A stretch of DNA of 7,773 bases from Alphaproteobacteria bacterium (GTDB lineage: Bacteria; Myxococcota_A; UBA796; GCA-2862545), in assembly GCA_020632885.1 (NCBI GenBank), contig JACKEQ010000085.1, positions 1 through 7,773 of the forward strand, given 5' to 3'. Position 1 is the stretch's first letter. Each line of letters begins with the position of its first letter. The notes beneath the pieces are model-generated. The model had not been told where the DNA came from and ran no database searches. It saw only the letters and a list, made by a program, of their open reading frames with translations. This document shows positions 5,922 through 7,773 of the stretch, piece after piece. The position numbers were made by a program, and so were the translations under genes.

Positions 5922-7189
5922 ACCTGCAGGGGCGCACGAGCGCCGAGCTCCGCGAGCACTACCTGGCGTGGGTGTTCCTGCCGACGGCCCGGGAGCTGCT
6001 ACGCCGCCGCCAGGACGTACGGGGCGTGGTGCTGGCCGTGGGCAAGTACTACTGCGACGAGGCGTACGACGCCGTGCACACCGCCGTCGTGCCGGTGCTC
6101 GCGGGTCACCCTCCCTGGCCGCCCGTCTGGGAGGGGCTGCCGCGGGCCCGGCGTCCCTTCGACCTCGCTGCGGAGCTGGGGTCCATCCGGGAGGCCCTCT
6201 GGGGCTCGCGGTGGCCGTTCCACTTCGACAACGACCGGCTGATCCCGGCCTTCGCGACCTTCTGCCGTCCCTGGGCGAACCAGGAGATGGAGCTCGCGGA
6301 GGCCTACAGCCCGTATGCGGTGCTCTGGCGCTCCGGGGAGATCGAGCTTCTCGGGGTGCCCTTGCAGGGTGGGTGGGAGGACGCGCTCGCCCGGCCGAGC
6401 CGGGCCTCCGACCCCGCACTGCTCCGGGGGTCGCCGCGGGTGGCGGGGCTGGAGGGTCGGGACCTCGACACCGACGAGCTCCTCGAGCTCCTCGAGGCGG
6501 AGGACGTGCTCCGGCAGGTCCTGCCGCTGGCCGAGCGTGCCCTCGGGGAGGCCGAGGCGGACGGGTTCGCCGACCGCACGGGTGCGCTCGCGGAGCTGGC
6601 GGGCTGGAGCGAGGACCGCGACCCGGAGGGGCCCGTCCCCGCGGTGGTCGCCAGGCCGCTTCCCCCCTCGAACCGCCTGTACGGAGTCGACCCGGACGAG
6701 CTGCGTCGCATGGCCCACGGCTGGATCCTGGCACCGCTCGGTCGTGCGGTGGGACGCGTGTCGCTGGTGGTGGATCCGGCAGGCTGGAGACTGCGGGTCT
6801 GCAGGGGACGCACGGTCGGACCCACTTCCGCGGAGCTCGCCCGGGTCGTCGATCGGCTCACGGGCGGGCGTGGGCTGCCTGTCGGTCCTTCGGTGGAGCG
6901 GGCCTTCGGTGCGTGTGTCCGCGACGGCTCGCCCGGAGTCGTCGCGACCTGGGAGGACGGGAAGGTCTCCGGGGTCCCTGTGGAGCCGGCTCCGCCGGCG
7001 TCTCCGCGGACTGCATGGGACCACGTGGAGCTGGGTGCTGCCTGCCTGGACGTGCTCGACCAGCTCGCGATGGTCGCACGCTGGGCGGAGGCCGCCTCCT
7101 GGGGCGAGGACCCCGCACGTGCGCTGGACGGGCTCCGCACCACCGTGGAGCGTGCGCGGGCCCTCCTGTACGAGGAGGTTGCAGGGTGA
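5918..7189 (+). CDS. Uncharacterised 423-residue protein coupled to the TIM-barrel gene
   Basis: I do not recognise this family. The protein has no signal peptide or obvious membrane segment and looks soluble. The N-terminal part (about 1-155) is rich in aromatic residues and has the most distinctive motifs: HYLAWVFLP (14-22), VGKYYCDEAYDAVH (41-54), WPFHFDNDRLIPAF (99-112) and CRPWANQEMELAEAYSPY (116-133). Conserved-looking C46, D47, E48, H54, H102, C116 and E123 could form an active or metal site, but this is a guess. A charged helical stretch follows (about 183-235), then a second region (about 245-423) with alternating strands and helices. ATG 5918 has GGAGG 7 nt upstream (5906-5910) and overlaps the previous stop by four bases, so the two proteins are probably made together and may act in one pathway or complex. 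Codon and base use match the neighbours, which supports it as a real gene. Confidence 0.85.
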   Translation: MNLQGRTSAELREHYLAWVFLPTARELLRRRQDVRGVVLAVGKYYCDEAYDAVHTAVVPVLAGHPPWPPVWEGLPRARRPFDLAAELGSIREALWGSRWPFHFDNDRLIPAFATFCRPWANQEMELAEAYSPYAVLWRSGEIELLGVPLQGGWEDALARPSRASDPALLRGSPRVAGLEGRDLDTDELLELLEAEDVLRQVLPLAERALGEAEADGFADRTGALAELAGWSEDRDPEGPVPAVVARPLPPSNRLYGVDPDELRRMAHGWILAPLGRAVGRVSLVVDPAGWRLRVCRGRTVGPTSAELARVVDRLTGGRGLPVGPSVERAFGACVRDGSPGVVATWEDGKVSGVPVEPAPPASPRTAWDHVELGAACLDVLDQLAMVARWAEAASWGEDPARALDGLRTTVERARALLYEEVAG

Positions 7190-7216
7190 AGGTGTGCTGA
7201 AAGCCGCGTGACACCT
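7190..7216. other. Inverted repeat after the uncharacterised gene
   Basis: AGGTGT (7190-7195) and ACACCT (7211-7216) are perfect complements around a 15-nt loop, starting at the base after the stop codon. There is no T-run, so a terminator role is weak. GTGACA (7208-7213) within it resembles a -35 box but lies 23 nt from the best -10 candidate downstream, too far for a standard promoter. An operator is possible. Confidence 0.2.
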
Positions 7217-7236
7217 GTTCGCGAGAGCGCAGGATG

Positions 7237-7254
7237 TAGCGTCGGGCCCGGAGG
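7237..7254 (+). promoter_or_regulatory. Candidate -10 box and ribosome binding site of the DUF4382 lipoprotein gene
   Basis: TAGCGT (7237-7242) fits a TANNNT -10 element. GGAGG (7250-7254) is a strong SD 6 nt before ATG 7261. The arrangement closely mirrors that before the TIM-barrel gene. The SD is solid; the -10 is a pattern guess. Confidence 0.4.
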
Positions 7255-7260
7255 TCTGCC

Positions 7261-7773
7261 ATGTCCCGTCTTCTCGCGCCGCTCGCCCTTCTCGCCTGCC
7301 ATCCCGCTGCCACGGACCTCCCGGACACCTCGGTGGACGTCGCGGTCCCCGAGGACCCGCGCGCGTCGGACGGCGTGGGTACCGTGCGTCTCCTGCTGCA
7401 CGACGCTCCTTCGGACGACGTGCAGGAGGTCCACGTCGCGTGGGACCGGGTGGAGGTGGCGACGGCCGAAGACGCCTGGCTGACCCTCTCCGAGGCGCCT
7501 GCGGAGGTCGACCTGCTCGCGCTGGTGGACGGGCTCGCCGAGGAGCTGGCCCTCGCGGACCTCCCGGTCGGCGACTACACGGAGATCAGGCTCCATCTCA
7601 CCGATGCATGGGTGGTGGTGGACGGAGCGGTCCTCCCGCTCGACGTGCCCTCCGGGTTCACGAGCGGGCTCAAGCTCAAGCACGACTTCACCGTACCGGA
7701 GTGCGGAACGCTCACCCTGTCGCTCGACTGGGATGTGGGGGCTCACTTCCAGGAGCGCGGCAACGGTACCTAC
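7261..7773 (+). CDS. DUF4382 domain lipoprotein (partial, C-terminus off the right edge)
   Basis: 171 residues are visible and the frame is open to the window end. A very short lipoprotein signal (1-12) ends in LLAC, with Cys13 as the lipidated residue, so the protein should be anchored in the cell envelope. An acidic spacer (about 19-38) leads into a DUF4382 domain from about residue 39. Family marks are GTVRLLLHDAPSDDVQEVHV (40-59), AWLTL (72-76), VDLLALVDG (83-91), LPVGDYTEIRLHL (101-113), LDVPSGFTSGLKL (127-139), SLDWDV (154-159) and GNGTY at the edge. DUF4382 is a beta-sandwich-like domain of unknown function, common in envelope lipoproteins. The start is set by GGAGG at 7250-7254 and the signal peptide directly after ATG. 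The 71-bp gap before it suggests its own promoter, though read-through from the upstream operon is possible. Confidence 0.88.
   Translation, partial: MSRLLAPLALLACHPAATDLPDTSVDVAVPEDPRASDGVGTVRLLLHDAPSDDVQEVHVAWDRVEVATAEDAWLTLSEAPAEVDLLALVDGLAEELALADLPVGDYTEIRLHLTDAWVVVDGAVLPLDVPSGFTSGLKLKHDFTVPECGTLTLSLDWDVGAHFQERGNGTY

Noticed and set aside
5187..6734. Upstream extension of the exported-protein frame on the minus strand
   Set aside because: It is antisense to the TIM-barrel and uncharacterised genes, is Arg/Pro-rich in the way of GC-rich shadow frames, and would bury the signal peptide.

Overview
The window is about 7.8 kb of very GC-rich bacterial DNA, densely coding and without RNA genes, mobile elements or CRISPR. 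The best guess for the source is a myxobacterium or relative (Myxococcota). The main reasons are a secreted protein with a MYXO-CTERM-like tail (Cys-x-Cys, a short hydrophobic stretch, terminal Arg-Arg-Arg), long Asp-Ala/Asp-Ser repeat linkers, a lamin-tail domain and a DUF4382 lipoprotein. This is an inference from protein style, not a taxonomic assignment.

Layout from left to right. (1) Bases 1-639, minus: the N-terminal half of NqrA, the first subunit of the Na+-translocating NADH:quinone reductase; the rest lies off the left edge. (2) A divergent 96-bp spacer. (3) Bases 736-2711, plus: a two-gene unit, a HEAT-repeat protein with a proline-rich middle followed by an archaeal/eukaryotic-like ribonuclease HII. 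(4) Bases 2713-5186, minus: a two-gene unit convergent with the last, only 1 bp away. Its first gene encodes a 692-residue exported protein (signal peptide, lamin-tail domain, Asp-X linker, two PPC-like domains, long Asp-X linker, MYXO-CTERM-like tail) and its second a small GFA/CENP-V-like zinc protein. (5) A 78-bp divergent spacer. (6) Bases 5265-7189, plus: a two-gene unit of a small xylose-isomerase-like TIM-barrel protein and a 423-residue protein I do not recognise. (7) Bases 7261-7773, plus: a DUF4382 lipoprotein cut by the right edge.

All three same-strand pairs (HEAT/rnhB, exported protein/GFA, TIM barrel/unknown) are joined by a 4-base ATGA overlap, which indicates translational coupling and makes each a probable functional unit. 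The points most worth following are the uncharacterised TIM-barrel/unknown pair, the archaeal-like RNase HII in a bacterial operon, and the repeat architecture of the exported protein, whose tail codons also supply the ribosome binding site of the next gene. I found no clear evidence of a defence or other large new system.
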